The notes under the pieces: generated by a model
The model's input: only the letters and a program-made list of their open reading frames with translations
The model's database searches: none
Told to the model about the DNA's origin: nothing
Assembly: GCA_047601145.1 (NCBI GenBank)
Contig: JASGJW010000003.1
Coordinates: 310,001-374,000, forward strand
Length of the DNA: 64,000 nucleotides
DNA from: UBA7672 sp047601145
GTDB lineage: Bacteria; Pseudomonadota; Alphaproteobacteria; Caulobacterales; Hyphomonadaceae
Direction of reading: 5' to 3'
Translations under genes and position numbers: made by a program
Shown here: positions 37,207 through 46,630 of the stretch, one piece after another
Layout of the letters: each line of letters begins with the position of its first letter
Numbering within the stretch: position 1 is the stretch's first letter

Positions 37207-39003
37207 GTGTCTGCGACGACCCGCCCGAAGACGATCAGGATTGGCGGCGCCTCGGGCTACTGGGGCGACAGCGACATGGCGCTGCCGCAGTTCCTGAAAG
37301 AAGGCGGCCTCGACTACATCGTCTTCGACTACCTGGCCGAGATCACGATGTCGATCATGGCTCGTGCTCGCGCAAAGGATCCGGCGCAAGGCTACGCGAC
37401 GGATTTCGTGTCGCTGCTGAAGCCACATCTGAAGGCGATCGCCGATCAGCGCGTGAAGATTCTTTCCAATGCGGGCGGCGTGAACCCGCGCGCCTGTGGC
37501 GAAGCCGTGCGAACGCTGGTGAAGGCGGCGGGGCTCGATCTAAAGGTGGCTGTTGTCGAAGGCGACGACCTGCTGCCCCGCGCCGCCGATTTCGGAGCAA
37601 CGCGGGAGATGTTCTCCGGCGAGACATTTCCGCCGCTGGAAAAGCTTGCAAGCATTAACGCCTATCTGGGCGCGTTTCCGATTGCAGCGGCCTTAGAACG
37701 CGGCGCCGACATCGTGATCACGGGCCGGGGGGTCGACAGCGCGGTGACGCTGGCGGCCTGCATTCATGCATTTGGCTGGAAACGCAACGATCATGACCTG
37801 CTGGCAGCTGGCAGCCTGTGCGGGCACGTTCTCGAATGCGGCGCGCAGGCGACAGGCGGCAATTTCACCGATTGGCAGGCAGTGGCGGAAACGCTCTGGA
37901 ACGTCGGCTACCCGATTGCTGAAGTGAGCGCCGACGGCGCTTTCACAGTGACCAAACCAAAGAACACTGGCGGCGCGGTTACGGTAGGTACTGTCGGCGA
38001 GCAGATGCTCTATGAGATCGGCGATCCGCAGGCCTACATGCTTCCCGACGTCGCCTGCGACTTCTCGCAGGTGAAGCTCGAGCAAGCCGGCCAGGATCGC
38101 GTGAAGGTCAGCGGCGCGACGGGCCTTCCCGCGCCGGACGCCTACAAGGTCAGCGCGACCTACGAGGACGGGTTCCGGGCCGGCGCAGTCTGGTTCTTCT
38201 ATGGGGAAGACGCCGCCGCACGCGGACGACTGTTTGCCGACAGCGCGCTAAAGCGGGCGCGAGCCAAGCTGCGTGCGATCAACGCGCCAGACTATGACGA
38301 GGTACTTGTCGAGGTCATGGGTGACGAGAGCCTGTACGGCGCGGAAGCGCGGAAAGTTGATGCACGCGATGTCGCGCTGAAAGTGGCCGTGAAGCATCGC
38401 GATCAACGCGCGGCCGGGCTGATTCTGAAAGAGCTTACCGGGCATGGCCTTGCAGCGCCTCCGGGGCTTTCGGGGTTTGCCGGAAGCCGGCCATCGCCCT
38501 CGCCCGTCGTGCGACTGTTCTCTTTCCTCGCGAAGAAGGCGGATGTGCCGATCAGGCTGGTCGTTGAAAACCAGGAGGTCCCGCTGGGCGCCGAAGCGGG
38601 AACTGCATTCGATCCGAAGCAGATACAGCGCCCGGCTGCTCCCGTGACGCCGTTGGAACGCGATCTTGTCGAGGTTCCGCTTGTCCGCCTCGCTTTCGCC
38701 CGCTCGGGTGACAAGGGTGACAATGCCAATATCGGCGTGTTGCCGCGCGAGATGGCCTACGCGCCCTGGATCTGGGCGAAGCTGACCGAGGCAGAGGTTT
38801 CGCGGCGCTTTGCGCATTATCTCAAAGGCCGCGTCGAGCGCTTTTACATGCCGGGAACTGGCGCGATCAATTTCCTCCTGCATGGCGTTCTCGGCGGCGG
38901 CGGAACGGCCTCGCTGCGGAACGACCCGCAGGCGAAGGGCTATTCGCAGATCATGCTGCAGACGCCCATTCCAATCCCACGCGTGCTGGCGGAGGCGCTC
39001 TGA
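37207..39003 (+). CDS. AtuA-family protein (DUF1446 fused to AtuA-like ferredoxin-fold domain)
   Basis: A 598-aa protein of the acyclic terpene utilisation AtuA family, whose biochemical role is still unclear. The DUF1446 part (about 8-440) shows IGGASGYWGDSDMALPQ, AEITMSIMARARAKDP, ILSNAGGVNPRAC and ITGRGVDSAVTLA. The C-terminal part (about 485-590) has ARSGDKGDNANIGVL and FLLHGVLGGGGTASLRND. Start is GTG at 37207 with AGGGAGG five bases upstream. It is first in the right arm and is the marker gene that separates atu-like from leucine (liu) clusters. Confidence 0.92.
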   Translation: MSATTRPKTIRIGGASGYWGDSDMALPQFLKEGGLDYIVFDYLAEITMSIMARARAKDPAQGYATDFVSLLKPHLKAIADQRVKILSNAGGVNPRACGEAVRTLVKAAGLDLKVAVVEGDDLLPRAADFGATREMFSGETFPPLEKLASINAYLGAFPIAAALERGADIVITGRGVDSAVTLAACIHAFGWKRNDHDLLAAGSLCGHVLECGAQATGGNFTDWQAVAETLWNVGYPIAEVSADGAFTVTKPKNTGGAVTVGTVGEQMLYEIGDPQAYMLPDVACDFSQVKLEQAGQDRVKVSGATGLPAPDAYKVSATYEDGFRAGAVWFFYGEDAAARGRLFADSALKRARAKLRAINAPDYDEVLVEVMGDESLYGAEARKVDARDVALKVAVKHRDQRAAGLILKELTGHGLAAPPGLSGFAGSRPSPSPVVRLFSFLAKKADVPIRLVVENQEVPLGAEAGTAFDPKQIQRPAAPVTPLERDLVEVPLVRLAFARSGDKGDNANIGVLPREMAYAPWIWAKLTEAEVSRRFAHYLKGRVERFYMPGTGAINFLLHGVLGGGGTASLRNDPQAKGYSQIMLQTPIPIPRVLAEAL

Positions 39004-39004
39004 C

Positions 39005-40627
39005 ATGCCGGTGTTCGAATCCCGCATCAGCACGACCTCGGCGAGCTTCCAGAAGAACCGCGCGGACATGTTGCGGCTGATCGACAAGCTGAACGAGCTG
39101 AACGCGCGCGCGCCCGCTCTCTCCGCGAAGCGCAAGGCGCGGTTCGAGGAGCGCGGCCAGCTGCTGCCGCGCGAACGGCTGGCGCGCCTGCTCGATCCGG
39201 GCATGCCGTGGCTCGAGATCGGCAACATCGCAGGCTATCTCGTTGACACGCCAGATGAAGCGAAGTCGGTGGCCGGATCGACGATCTTCTCCGGCATCGG
39301 CTTCATTCGCGGCACGCGCTGCGTTGTCGTGGTGGATGACAGCGGCATCCAGGCGGGCGCGATGACGGTTGGCGGCGGCTATCGGCTCCGCCGGGCGCAG
39401 GAGATCGCCCTTCAGCAGAAAATGCCGTTCGTGCATCTCGTCGAGAGCGCTGGTGGAGACCTCCTGAACTACAAGGTCGAGGGCTTCGTTTCGGGTGGCG
39501 GCCTGTTCGCAAATCTCGCTCGGCTTTCGGCCAAGGGCATGCCGGTGATCGCGCTGCTGCACGGCTCGTCGACGGCCGGCGGGGCCTACATGCCGGGCCT
39601 TTCCGACTATGTCGTGGCCGTGAAGGGCCGCGGCCGGGCGTTTCTTGCGGGTCCACCGCTGCTGAAGGCGGCGACAGGAGAAGTAGCCACGGAAGAAGAG
39701 CTTGGCGGCTCGGAGATGCACGCGACGATCTCAGGCCTGGCCGAATATCTGGTCGATGATGATGTCGAGGCCTGTCTTGTCGGGCGCGAAGTTGTCGGGC
39801 GGCTGGGATGGAACCGGCATTGCCCCGCCCCGCCCGCGCGCAGCTGGCGGGAGCCTTCGCTTGATCCGGATGAGATCGCCGGGATCGTGCCGACCGACTA
39901 CCGCACGCCCTATGACGCGCGCGAGGTGATCGCCCGCATCGTCGACGGCTCGGACTTCTCCGACTTCAAGCCGGGCTATGGCGTCTCGACCGTTTGCGTT
40001 CAGGCCGAGGTTATGGGGCATCCCATCGGCATCATCGCCAACAATGGACCGATCGATCCTGATGGAGCGACAAAGGTCGCACAGTTCCTGCAGCTGATGG
40101 ATCAAGCGGGAACGCCGGCCATCTTCCTGCAGAACACGACTGGCTATCTTGTCGGCAAACAGTACGAACAGGGCGGGATGATCAAGCACGGGTCGAAGAT
40201 GATCCAGGCGGTGACCAACATCGCTGTGCCGCGTATCACCTTCATGATTGGTGCGAGCTACGGCGCCGGGAATTACGGCATGTGCGGCCGCGGCTATGAT
40301 CCCGATTTCGTCTACACATGGCCCAACGCCTCGACCGGTGTGATGGGCGGTGAACAGGCGGCGATGGTGATGTCCATTGTGGCGGAAGGACAGGCCAAGG
40401 CTGCAGGTGTCGAGCCGGATCGCGAAGCGCTGAAGAAGCAGGAAGAGCGGCTGACCCACATGTTCAACAGCCAGGCGGGCGCATTCTACACCTCCGGTCA
40501 CATGATGGATGATGGCATGATCGACCCGCGCGAGACGCGGCGCACGCTAGGTTTCCTGCTGGCGATAGTGTGGGAAAGCCGCGCGCGGACCGTACGGCCC
40601 AACAGTTTTGGCGTAGGGAGGATGTAA
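39005..40627 (+). CDS. Acyl-CoA carboxylase beta (carboxyltransferase) subunit, AtuC-like
   Basis: A 540-aa carboxyltransferase subunit of the geranyl-/methylcrotonyl-CoA carboxylase group. Visible are GGGYRLRRAQEIA, LVESAGGDLLNY, GSSTAGGAYMPGLSDY, FLQNTTGYLVGKQYEQGGMIKHG and PNASTGVMGGEQAA. The ATG at 39005 follows the AtuA-like stop by one base and has GGAGG upstream. Substrate choice between geranyl-CoA and methylcrotonyl-CoA cannot be settled by eye. The AtuA neighbour and the absence of an HMG-CoA lyase favour a geranyl-type substrate. Confidence 0.93.
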   Translation: MPVFESRISTTSASFQKNRADMLRLIDKLNELNARAPALSAKRKARFEERGQLLPRERLARLLDPGMPWLEIGNIAGYLVDTPDEAKSVAGSTIFSGIGFIRGTRCVVVVDDSGIQAGAMTVGGGYRLRRAQEIALQQKMPFVHLVESAGGDLLNYKVEGFVSGGGLFANLARLSAKGMPVIALLHGSSTAGGAYMPGLSDYVVAVKGRGRAFLAGPPLLKAATGEVATEEELGGSEMHATISGLAEYLVDDDVEACLVGREVVGRLGWNRHCPAPPARSWREPSLDPDEIAGIVPTDYRTPYDAREVIARIVDGSDFSDFKPGYGVSTVCVQAEVMGHPIGIIANNGPIDPDGATKVAQFLQLMDQAGTPAIFLQNTTGYLVGKQYEQGGMIKHGSKMIQAVTNIAVPRITFMIGASYGAGNYGMCGRGYDPDFVYTWPNASTGVMGGEQAAMVMSIVAEGQAKAAGVEPDREALKKQEERLTHMFNSQAGAFYTSGHMMDDGMIDPRETRRTLGFLLAIVWESRARTVRPNSFGVGRM

Positions 40628-40628
40628 C

Positions 40629-41441
40629 TTGGTCCACCTGCCAGCGACCACTGCGGTCGAATGCGAACTGAAATCCGGCTGGCTCACGATCTGGTTCAAC
40701 CAGCCGCAGAGCCGCAACGCGCTGAGCCAGGAGCTGACCGGCGACCTGATGCGCGTGCTTGAGACGGTAGAAAACAACCGGGCCGTGCGCGGCATCACGC
40801 TGCGCGGGCGCGGCGGCGTCTTCTGCGCGGGCGGCGATCTCAAGGCCTTCCAGTCCAACCACCAGGGCAAGGGCGCAACGCGCGACGCGATCGTCGAAAT
40901 GTCGAAGCGCGGGGCTGGCATATTCGAGATGGTCAACACCATGCCGCAGGTCGTGGTGGCCGTGGTCGAAGGCGCAGCGATGGCGGGCGGTTTCGGTCTT
41001 GCCTGCTGCGCCGACGTGGTGATCTGCGAGGCGGGCGCCAAGTTCGCGATGACGGAAACGGCGATCGGGCTGACGCCAGCGCAGATCTCGCCGTTTGTCA
41101 TCCAGAAACTGGGATACGCGACGGCGCGGCGGCTGATGCTGACGGCGGCGCGGTTCGATGGACGCGAGGCGCAGGCGCTCGGCTTTGCCGACCAGGTGGT
41201 CGAGGGCGGGGAGGCTCTAGCCGCCGCCGAGATGGAGATACGCAAGCGCGTGCTGGCCTGCGCGCCAGGAGCTGTTGCCGATCTCAAGGCGCTGATCCAC
41301 GCCCTGCCCGGCCTCGACCGACGGACGACCGTACAGATGGCGGCGGAGAATTTCGCAGACCGGCTGCTGAGCGATGAGGGCAAGGAAGGCGTCGCCTCCT
41401 TCCTCGAAAAGCGCAAACCGCGCTGGGTGGTCGAGCCGTGA
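40629..41441 (+). CDS. Enoyl-CoA hydratase, AtuE/LiuC-like
   Basis: A 270-aa crotonase-fold hydratase. The oxyanion-hole segments are FCAGGDLKAF and GAAMAGGFGLACCADV. The catalytic Glu usually found in GGGxELA is Gly here, while the second one is kept in AMTETAIGLTPAQISPFV. The ISP-containing segment is typical of 3-methylglutaconyl- and isohexenylglutaconyl-CoA hydratases. Start is TTG at 40629 with GGGAGG upstream. It lies between the two carboxylase subunit genes, as in atu and liu operons. Confidence 0.9.
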   Translation: MVHLPATTAVECELKSGWLTIWFNQPQSRNALSQELTGDLMRVLETVENNRAVRGITLRGRGGVFCAGGDLKAFQSNHQGKGATRDAIVEMSKRGAGIFEMVNTMPQVVVAVVEGAAMAGGFGLACCADVVICEAGAKFAMTETAIGLTPAQISPFVIQKLGYATARRLMLTAARFDGREAQALGFADQVVEGGEALAAAEMEIRKRVLACAPGAVADLKALIHALPGLDRRTTVQMAAENFADRLLSDEGKEGVASFLEKRKPRWVVEP

Positions 41442-43438
41442 GGGGAGACGTTTCCACCGTTCTGATCGCCAACCGTGGCGAGATCGCTGTGCGGATCATG
41501 CGCACCGCCAAGGCAATGGGATTGCGGACCGTCGCGGTCTATTCCGATGCAGACGTTGACGCCCCGCAGGTGCGCGCCGCGGATGCAGCCGTGCGGATCG
41601 GGCCGGCGCCTGTTGGCGAGTCCTATCTGTCCGTCGACGCCATCCTGAACGCAGCGAAGGCATCCGGAGCAACGGCGATCCATCCAGGCTACGGCTTCCT
41701 GTCTGAGAATGCCGGGTTCGCACGCGCAGTCGTCGCGGCGGGCCTGACATTCGTGGGACCGCCCGCGGACGCCATCGACGCGATGGGCGACAAGGCGCGG
41801 GCCAAACGCCGGATGATCGAGGCCGGTGTACCGTGTGTGCCCGGCTATGAAGGCGAAGAACAAAGTGACAAGGCGCTGCTGGCGGCAGCGAAAGGCATCG
41901 GTTTCCCGCTGATGGTGAAGGCGTCCGCGGGCGGCGGTGGGCGCGGAATGCGACTGGTTGCGAGGCAGCCCGATCTAGCGCAGGCGCTGAAGCTGGCGCG
42001 ATCCGAGGCTGAGAACGCCTTCGGCAGCGGTGACCTGATCCTCGAGAAGGCGATCGAGCAGCCTCGCCATGTCGAAATCCAGGTGTTCGCGGATGCATAT
42101 AGCCATGCAATCCATCTGGGTGAACGCGACTGTTCCGTGCAGCGGCGGCACCAGAAGGTGATCGAGGAGGCGCCCTGCCCTGTGATGACGCCGGAACTAC
42201 GCGAGCGCATGGGACAGGCCGCGATCGAGGCGGCGCGGGCTGTCGGCTATGTCGGCGCAGGTACGGTGGAATTCCTGCTCGATGCCAGTGGCGCCTTCTA
42301 CTTCCTCGAGATGAACACGCGGCTGCAGGTCGAGCATCCAGTAACCGAGATGGTGACGGGGCTTGATCTCGTCGAGTTGCAGCTTCGCGTGGCGCGCGGC
42401 GAGACGCTGCCGTTGGCGCAGAAGGATGTGAGGCTTGGCGGGCATGCAATCGAGGTGCGGCTCTACGCAGAAGAGCCCGAGGCCGGCTTCCTGCCGAGCA
42501 CGGGCAAGGTCGAGCTGTTCCGTACGCCGGAGGGCGGTGGCGTTCGGGTAGACGCTGGCGTCGTCTCGGGTGGAGAGGTGTCGCCCTTCTACGATCCGAT
42601 GATCGCGAAGATCATTGCGCATGGCGCGACGCGGGAGGATGCACGGCGAAAGCTGGTTGCAGCGCTCGGGCAGACGGCAGTGTTCGGACCGCGAACGAAC
42701 CGTGACTTCCTGATCGACGCGCTCGATCGCCCGGCATTTGCGGCAGGCGACGCGACAACGGCTTTCATTGGCGAGACGTATGGCGACAAGTTCGCTGGGC
42801 CTGCCCTTTCCGATGCCTGGATTGCGGCTGCAGCTGTGATCCAGCATGCCCGCGGCCTGCAGCGCGCGATGGACGCAGCAGTGCATGTCAGCCCGGAACT
42901 GCTCGACTGGTCGAGCACGGGACGGTTGCAGACGATCGCGGAGTATGAGATTGGCGGCGGCGCGCGGAAAATCTCCGTTCGGCCCATGCGCAGCGGCGCA
43001 TATGAGGTAACCGACAGCGCGGCAACACGACGTGTTGCCGTCATTGCAATAGACAGCGAGACCGCGCGCCTGACGGTCGACGGCGCTTCGCTCGACGTGA
43101 CATATCGCGAAGACGGGCGCACGATCTGGCTGGCGATGGCGGAGCGGACAGTGGAGCTGGTTAATCTCGCCTCCTTCGCACGGAGCAAGGCCGACAAGGC
43201 CGGGCAAGGCGCCCTGCTCGCGCCGATGCATGGCAAGCTACTGGACGTCTGCGTGGCCGAAGGCGATCGCGTGAAGAGGGGCGACCGGTTGGCCGTGCTT
43301 GAAGCGATGAAAATGCAGCACGAGCTGTCCGCCGGCGTCGATGGGCGCGTCAAGCGGATCGCGGCGGTCAAGGGCTCGCAGATCGCGGCGCGGACACTGA
43401 TACTCGAAATCGAACCTCTGGAGGGAGGCGCATCATGA
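41438..43438 (+). CDS. Acyl-CoA carboxylase alpha subunit: biotin carboxylase and BCCP (AtuF-like)
   Basis: A 666-aa biotin-dependent subunit that carboxylates biotin with ATP and bicarbonate. In order: the biotin carboxylase N-terminus VLIANRGEIAVRIMRTAKAMG, ATP-grasp loop MVKASAGGGGRGMRLV, FLEMNTRLQVEHPVTEM, and the C-terminal biotinyl domain with lysine in EAMKMQHE. The GTG start overlaps the hydratase stop (GTGA), and its stop overlaps the next ATG (ATGA). It partners the carboxyltransferase encoded two genes upstream. Confidence 0.95.
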   Translation: MRGDVSTVLIANRGEIAVRIMRTAKAMGLRTVAVYSDADVDAPQVRAADAAVRIGPAPVGESYLSVDAILNAAKASGATAIHPGYGFLSENAGFARAVVAAGLTFVGPPADAIDAMGDKARAKRRMIEAGVPCVPGYEGEEQSDKALLAAAKGIGFPLMVKASAGGGGRGMRLVARQPDLAQALKLARSEAENAFGSGDLILEKAIEQPRHVEIQVFADAYSHAIHLGERDCSVQRRHQKVIEEAPCPVMTPELRERMGQAAIEAARAVGYVGAGTVEFLLDASGAFYFLEMNTRLQVEHPVTEMVTGLDLVELQLRVARGETLPLAQKDVRLGGHAIEVRLYAEEPEAGFLPSTGKVELFRTPEGGGVRVDAGVVSGGEVSPFYDPMIAKIIAHGATREDARRKLVAALGQTAVFGPRTNRDFLIDALDRPAFAAGDATTAFIGETYGDKFAGPALSDAWIAAAAVIQHARGLQRAMDAAVHVSPELLDWSSTGRLQTIAEYEIGGGARKISVRPMRSGAYEVTDSAATRRVAVIAIDSETARLTVDGASLDVTYREDGRTIWLAMAERTVELVNLASFARSKADKAGQGALLAPMHGKLLDVCVAEGDRVKRGDRLAVLEAMKMQHELSAGVDGRVKRIAAVKGSQIAARTLILEIEPLEGGAS

Positions 43439-44580
43439 TGAACTCTCCGATCTGCAAGATGCTTGGCATCGAATTCCCGCTGCTCGCGTTCAGCCATTGC
43501 CGGGACGTGGTGGCTGCCGTCTCCAAAGCTGGAGGCATGGGCGTGTTCGGCGCCGTGAACCTGCCGCCGGACCGGCTGAAAGAAGAGCTCGACTGGATCG
43601 ACAAGCATTGTGGTGGCAAGCCGTATGGCGTCGACCTAATCGTGCCCAACAAGATGGAGGGCAAGGCCGAGCCGTTCAACCGCGACGCCCTGCTCGGCGC
43701 GATCCCGCAGCAGCACAAGGACTTCGCCGCCGGCATCCTGAAGCAGCATGGCATCGAACCGGGCGACCTGGACTCCGATCGCAACAATTCCGCGAACTTC
43801 GCACGCAACATGCGGGCCGACGGGGCGGCAAACAGTCTGGAGGTGGCGTTCCAGTATCCGATCAAGTTGATCGCAAATGCGCTGGGCGTGCCGCCACCGT
43901 TGATGCTGGAGCTGGGCAAGAAGCACAACGTGCCAGTCGCGGCGCTGGTCGGCGCCAAGGAGCATGCGGTCGCGCAGGTACAGGCTGGCGTGGACATTCT
44001 CGTGGTCGCCGGCGGCGAGGCGGGCGGGCATTGCGGCGACGTCTCGACGATGGTGCTGATCCCGGAGGTCTCTCGCGCCGTGAGGGCGATGGGCAAGAAC
44101 ACGCCGATCCTGGCAGCGGGCGGCATCACGACCGGCGAGCAGATGGCTGCGGCCATGGCCATGGGCGCTTCGGGCGCCTGGTGCGGCTCGGTGTGGCTGA
44201 CCACGACCGAGGCCGAGACGAGCCCGACGGTGAAAGCAAAGATGCTGGCGGCGTCCTCGCGCGACACGGTGCGGTCGCGGTCGCGGACGGGCAAGCCTTC
44301 GCGGCAACTGCGCAGCCCGTGGACGGATGCGTGGGAACAGGATAGCGCGCCCGATCCCCTGCCGATGCCGCTGCAGACGCTGGTGTCTGAGCCGGCGCTG
44401 AGGCGGGTAGATAAGCTCGCCGAAGGCGGCCACAAGGGGGCGCAGCAGCTGGCGACGTATTGGGTGGGGCAAGGCGTGGGGCTGATGAACCAGACCATGT
44501 CGGCGGGACAGGTGGTGCAGCAGTTCAAGGAAGATTTTCTGTCTGCGTATGAGCGGTTGTCGTCCGCGCTGGGGGATTGA
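43435..44580 (+). CDS. NAD(P)H-dependent flavin oxidoreductase / nitronate monooxygenase family
   Basis: A 381-aa FMN TIM-barrel protein. Visible are MLGIEFPLLAFSHCRDVVAAVSKAGGMG (first part EFPLLAFSHCRDVV), VDILVVAGGEAGGHCGDV and AAGGITTGEQMAAAMAMGASG. The family oxidises nitronates or acts as an enoyl reductase; sequence alone does not say which. It has GGGAGG before the ATG and overlaps the carboxylase gene. It is not part of the classical Pseudomonas atu set, so its role in this pathway is open. Confidence 0.88.
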   Translation: MMNSPICKMLGIEFPLLAFSHCRDVVAAVSKAGGMGVFGAVNLPPDRLKEELDWIDKHCGGKPYGVDLIVPNKMEGKAEPFNRDALLGAIPQQHKDFAAGILKQHGIEPGDLDSDRNNSANFARNMRADGAANSLEVAFQYPIKLIANALGVPPPLMLELGKKHNVPVAALVGAKEHAVAQVQAGVDILVVAGGEAGGHCGDVSTMVLIPEVSRAVRAMGKNTPILAAGGITTGEQMAAAMAMGASGAWCGSVWLTTTEAETSPTVKAKMLAASSRDTVRSRSRTGKPSRQLRSPWTDAWEQDSAPDPLPMPLQTLVSEPALRRVDKLAEGGHKGAQQLATYWVGQGVGLMNQTMSAGQVVQQFKEDFLSAYERLSSALGD

Positions 44581-44582
44581 GT

Positions 44583-45389
44583 ATGCGCGATCTCGCGAGG
44601 GACTTCCGGGACGAGAGCGAGGCGCTGCACGCGCTCGTGTCGCCGCTGGGTGACAGCGAGCTTGAGCAGGTGACCGGTTTCAAGAGCTGGACCATCAATA
44701 CGGTGATCCAGCACCTGCATGTTTGGAATCTCGCCGCCGAGATGTCGCTGAAGGGCGATGGGTCGTTCGAGCAGTACTATGCCGGGCTCGCGAAGCATCT
44801 GGAGGGCGGCGGTAAGATGAGCGGGTTCGAGCGGAAGTGGATCAAGGGACTGTCGGGCCGGGCGCTAGTCGAGGCGTGGAAACAGGGATTTGTGGGAACG
44901 GCGGAGCGGTTTGCGGGGGCTGATCCGGGCGGGCGCGTGAAGTGGGCCGGACCGGACATGAGCGTAAGGTCGTCCCTCACCGCGCGCCTGATGGAGACGT
45001 GGGCGCACGGGCAAGAAGTCTACGACGTCCTCGGAGCCGTCCGGAAAAATGGGGATCGGATCAGGAATATCGTGGTGCTGGGCAACAATACCTATGGATG
45101 GACGTTCAAGGTTCGCGGCGAAGCAGCCCCAGAACCCCGGCCTCACCTGAAGCTGACCGCGCCTTCGGGCGAGGTGTGGCTCTACAATGATCCGAGCGCG
45201 ACTGAAATGATCGAAGGCGCGGCGGATGACTTCTGCCAGGTAGTGACGCAAGTGCGGAACATTGCAGACACGCAGCTGAAGGTGACGGGGGCGAACGCGA
45301 AGAACTGGATGTCGAAGGCCCAGTGCTTTGCCGGAGCGGCGGAGCCTCCGCCGGCGCCGGGGACACGGAAGACGGCGGTTCGGGCGTGA
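44583..45389 (+). CDS. TIGR03084-like protein (DinB/maleylpyruvate isomerase superfamily)
   Basis: A 268-aa cytosolic protein. The N-terminal four-helix bundle has WTINTVIQHLHVWN (about 40-53) and ARLMETWAHGQEVYD (about 134-148). These provide the His residues of the metal site typical of mycothiol-dependent isomerase/DinB-like proteins. A C-terminal domain follows (LKLTAPSGEVWLYNDPSAT, FCQVVTQVRNIADTQL). The ATG at 44583 has GGGGG upstream; a TTG at 44577 is possible. It ends the right arm of the cluster. Alphaproteobacteria lack mycothiol, so the cofactor is unclear. Confidence 0.78.
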   Translation: MRDLARDFRDESEALHALVSPLGDSELEQVTGFKSWTINTVIQHLHVWNLAAEMSLKGDGSFEQYYAGLAKHLEGGGKMSGFERKWIKGLSGRALVEAWKQGFVGTAERFAGADPGGRVKWAGPDMSVRSSLTARLMETWAHGQEVYDVLGAVRKNGDRIRNIVVLGNNTYGWTFKVRGEAAPEPRPHLKLTAPSGEVWLYNDPSATEMIEGAADDFCQVVTQVRNIADTQLKVTGANAKNWMSKAQCFAGAAEPPPAPGTRKTAVRA

Positions 45390-45745
45390 GGGGGCGGTCT
45401 CACGAGCTGAGGCTCTGAGGTAGTGATGGCTGACTTCGGGACAAGGTGCGGCTGAGGGCCGCGCGCGAGCGTTCGGCGCCTGCCTCGGCGAGCAGCATCA
45501 GCTCACTGAATACGAGGGATAGAGCCGCGTCACCTTCACGAGAGGTTCTCCGGAAACATCCGCCAGCAGTGGAGGAAGGATGCGGTTCATGGGCAGGAGT
45601 ATACGCCGGCCCGGAGCCCGGCCGGAACTGGACCACGCCGTCCTACCTTTTCTGCCGTTAGTGGTCTGAAGCTGCTCGCAAAGATTTTTCACTATCCTGC
45701 AAAGTCCGAATAGTCGTTTCCTAAGGCTCAGCGCCGGACGGCGTA
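45390..45745. other. Intergenic region with no recognised gene
   Basis: About 356 bp between the atu-like cluster and a secreted-family gene. Short open frames on both strands (for example 45446-45661 and the complement of 45400-45636) show no family resemblance and no ribosome site. A run GATTTTTCAC near 45683 has no strong hairpin before it. Confidence 0.5.
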
Positions 45746-46630
45746 ATGGAGAAGGCGTTGAAGCTGGCGGTGATTGTACGTGTAGTCGCGGACGTTGCGG
45801 GCAGCGCCCTGCTTCTTGCCTCCGCGGCTTTTGCCCAGACGCCCTACTCCCCATCGCGTACTGCCGATGGCAGGCCGGACCTTGGCGCGGTGTGGAGCAA
45901 CGCGGATGAGGATGTGACGTTCTCGCAGGTCGTCGATGGCGAGACCCGGACGTCGCCGTTCACGGACCCGCTGGACAAGATCCTGCCGTTCCGGGATCGG
46001 GCGTCGGCTATGGCGTGGCGGGATAAGTATGGCGTCTACATGACCGGCAAGCCGCTGCCGGAGTTCACACTTGGGCCGGACAGCCTTCCCAACCGGGACC
46101 GGCGCCTGATGGCGGCCAATGCGGCGGCGCCGCCGATGACGAGCCAGGGCTATAACGACGCCTACCAGATCGTGCAGACGCCGTCACACATCGCGATCGC
46201 CGTCGAGATGATGGACGAGATGCGGATCGTGCCGATGTTCGCGGACCGGAACGAGGCCATGAAAGCGCACCTGCCCTCCGTACTGCAGCGCTGGACAGGC
46301 GATCCCGTCGGCTGGTGGGAAGGCGATACGCTGGTCGTGGAGACGACAAGCGTCGCCGCTCGCCAGCGGGACCAGAGCCCCATGCCGATGTCGGCGGATG
46401 CGAAGATCATCGAGCGCTTCACGCGCACCGGGCAAAGAGAGCTGCTCTATCAGGCCGAGGTCACAGACCTCGCGCTTTACACCCGCCCTTGGGCGATCTC
46501 ATACACATTCCACAGGACGCCGCGTATCTGGGAGTATGCCTGCCACGAGGGCAATTACGGGATGGCCGGCATTTTATCGGGGGAACGGAAGGTGGAGCGA
46601 GACATGGCCGGGAAGAAGCCCCCAAACTAG
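45746..46630 (+). CDS. Secreted PRTxDGxPDF/CHEGNY-family protein, dispersed copy 4
   Basis: A 294-aa exported member of the family found in triplicate at 8995-11767. The signal peptide ends ASAAFAQ, followed by SRTADGRPDLGAVWSN, YQIVQTPSHIAIAVE, GWWEGDTLVVETT and EYACHEGNYGMAGILSGER. The RCL cysteine of the other copies is replaced (NRDRRLMAAN), leaving a single mature cysteine, so no intramolecular disulfide is possible. Its stop overlaps that of the convergent EF-hand gene by four bases. Function is unknown. Confidence 0.83.
   Translation: MEKALKLAVIVRVVADVAGSALLLASAAFAQTPYSPSRTADGRPDLGAVWSNADEDVTFSQVVDGETRTSPFTDPLDKILPFRDRASAMAWRDKYGVYMTGKPLPEFTLGPDSLPNRDRRLMAANAAAPPMTSQGYNDAYQIVQTPSHIAIAVEMMDEMRIVPMFADRNEAMKAHLPSVLQRWTGDPVGWWEGDTLVVETTSVAARQRDQSPMPMSADAKIIERFTRTGQRELLYQAEVTDLALYTRPWAISYTFHRTPRIWEYACHEGNYGMAGILSGERKVERDMAGKKPPN

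Noticed and set aside
35951..43438. Leucine (liu) degradation operon as the primary reading
   Set aside because: No HMG-CoA lyase gene is present and an AtuA-family gene is, which favours the atu-like reading, though carboxylase specificity stays open.
45400..45661. Small open frames on both strands in the 356-bp gap
   Set aside because: No ribosome sites and no recognisable protein features.
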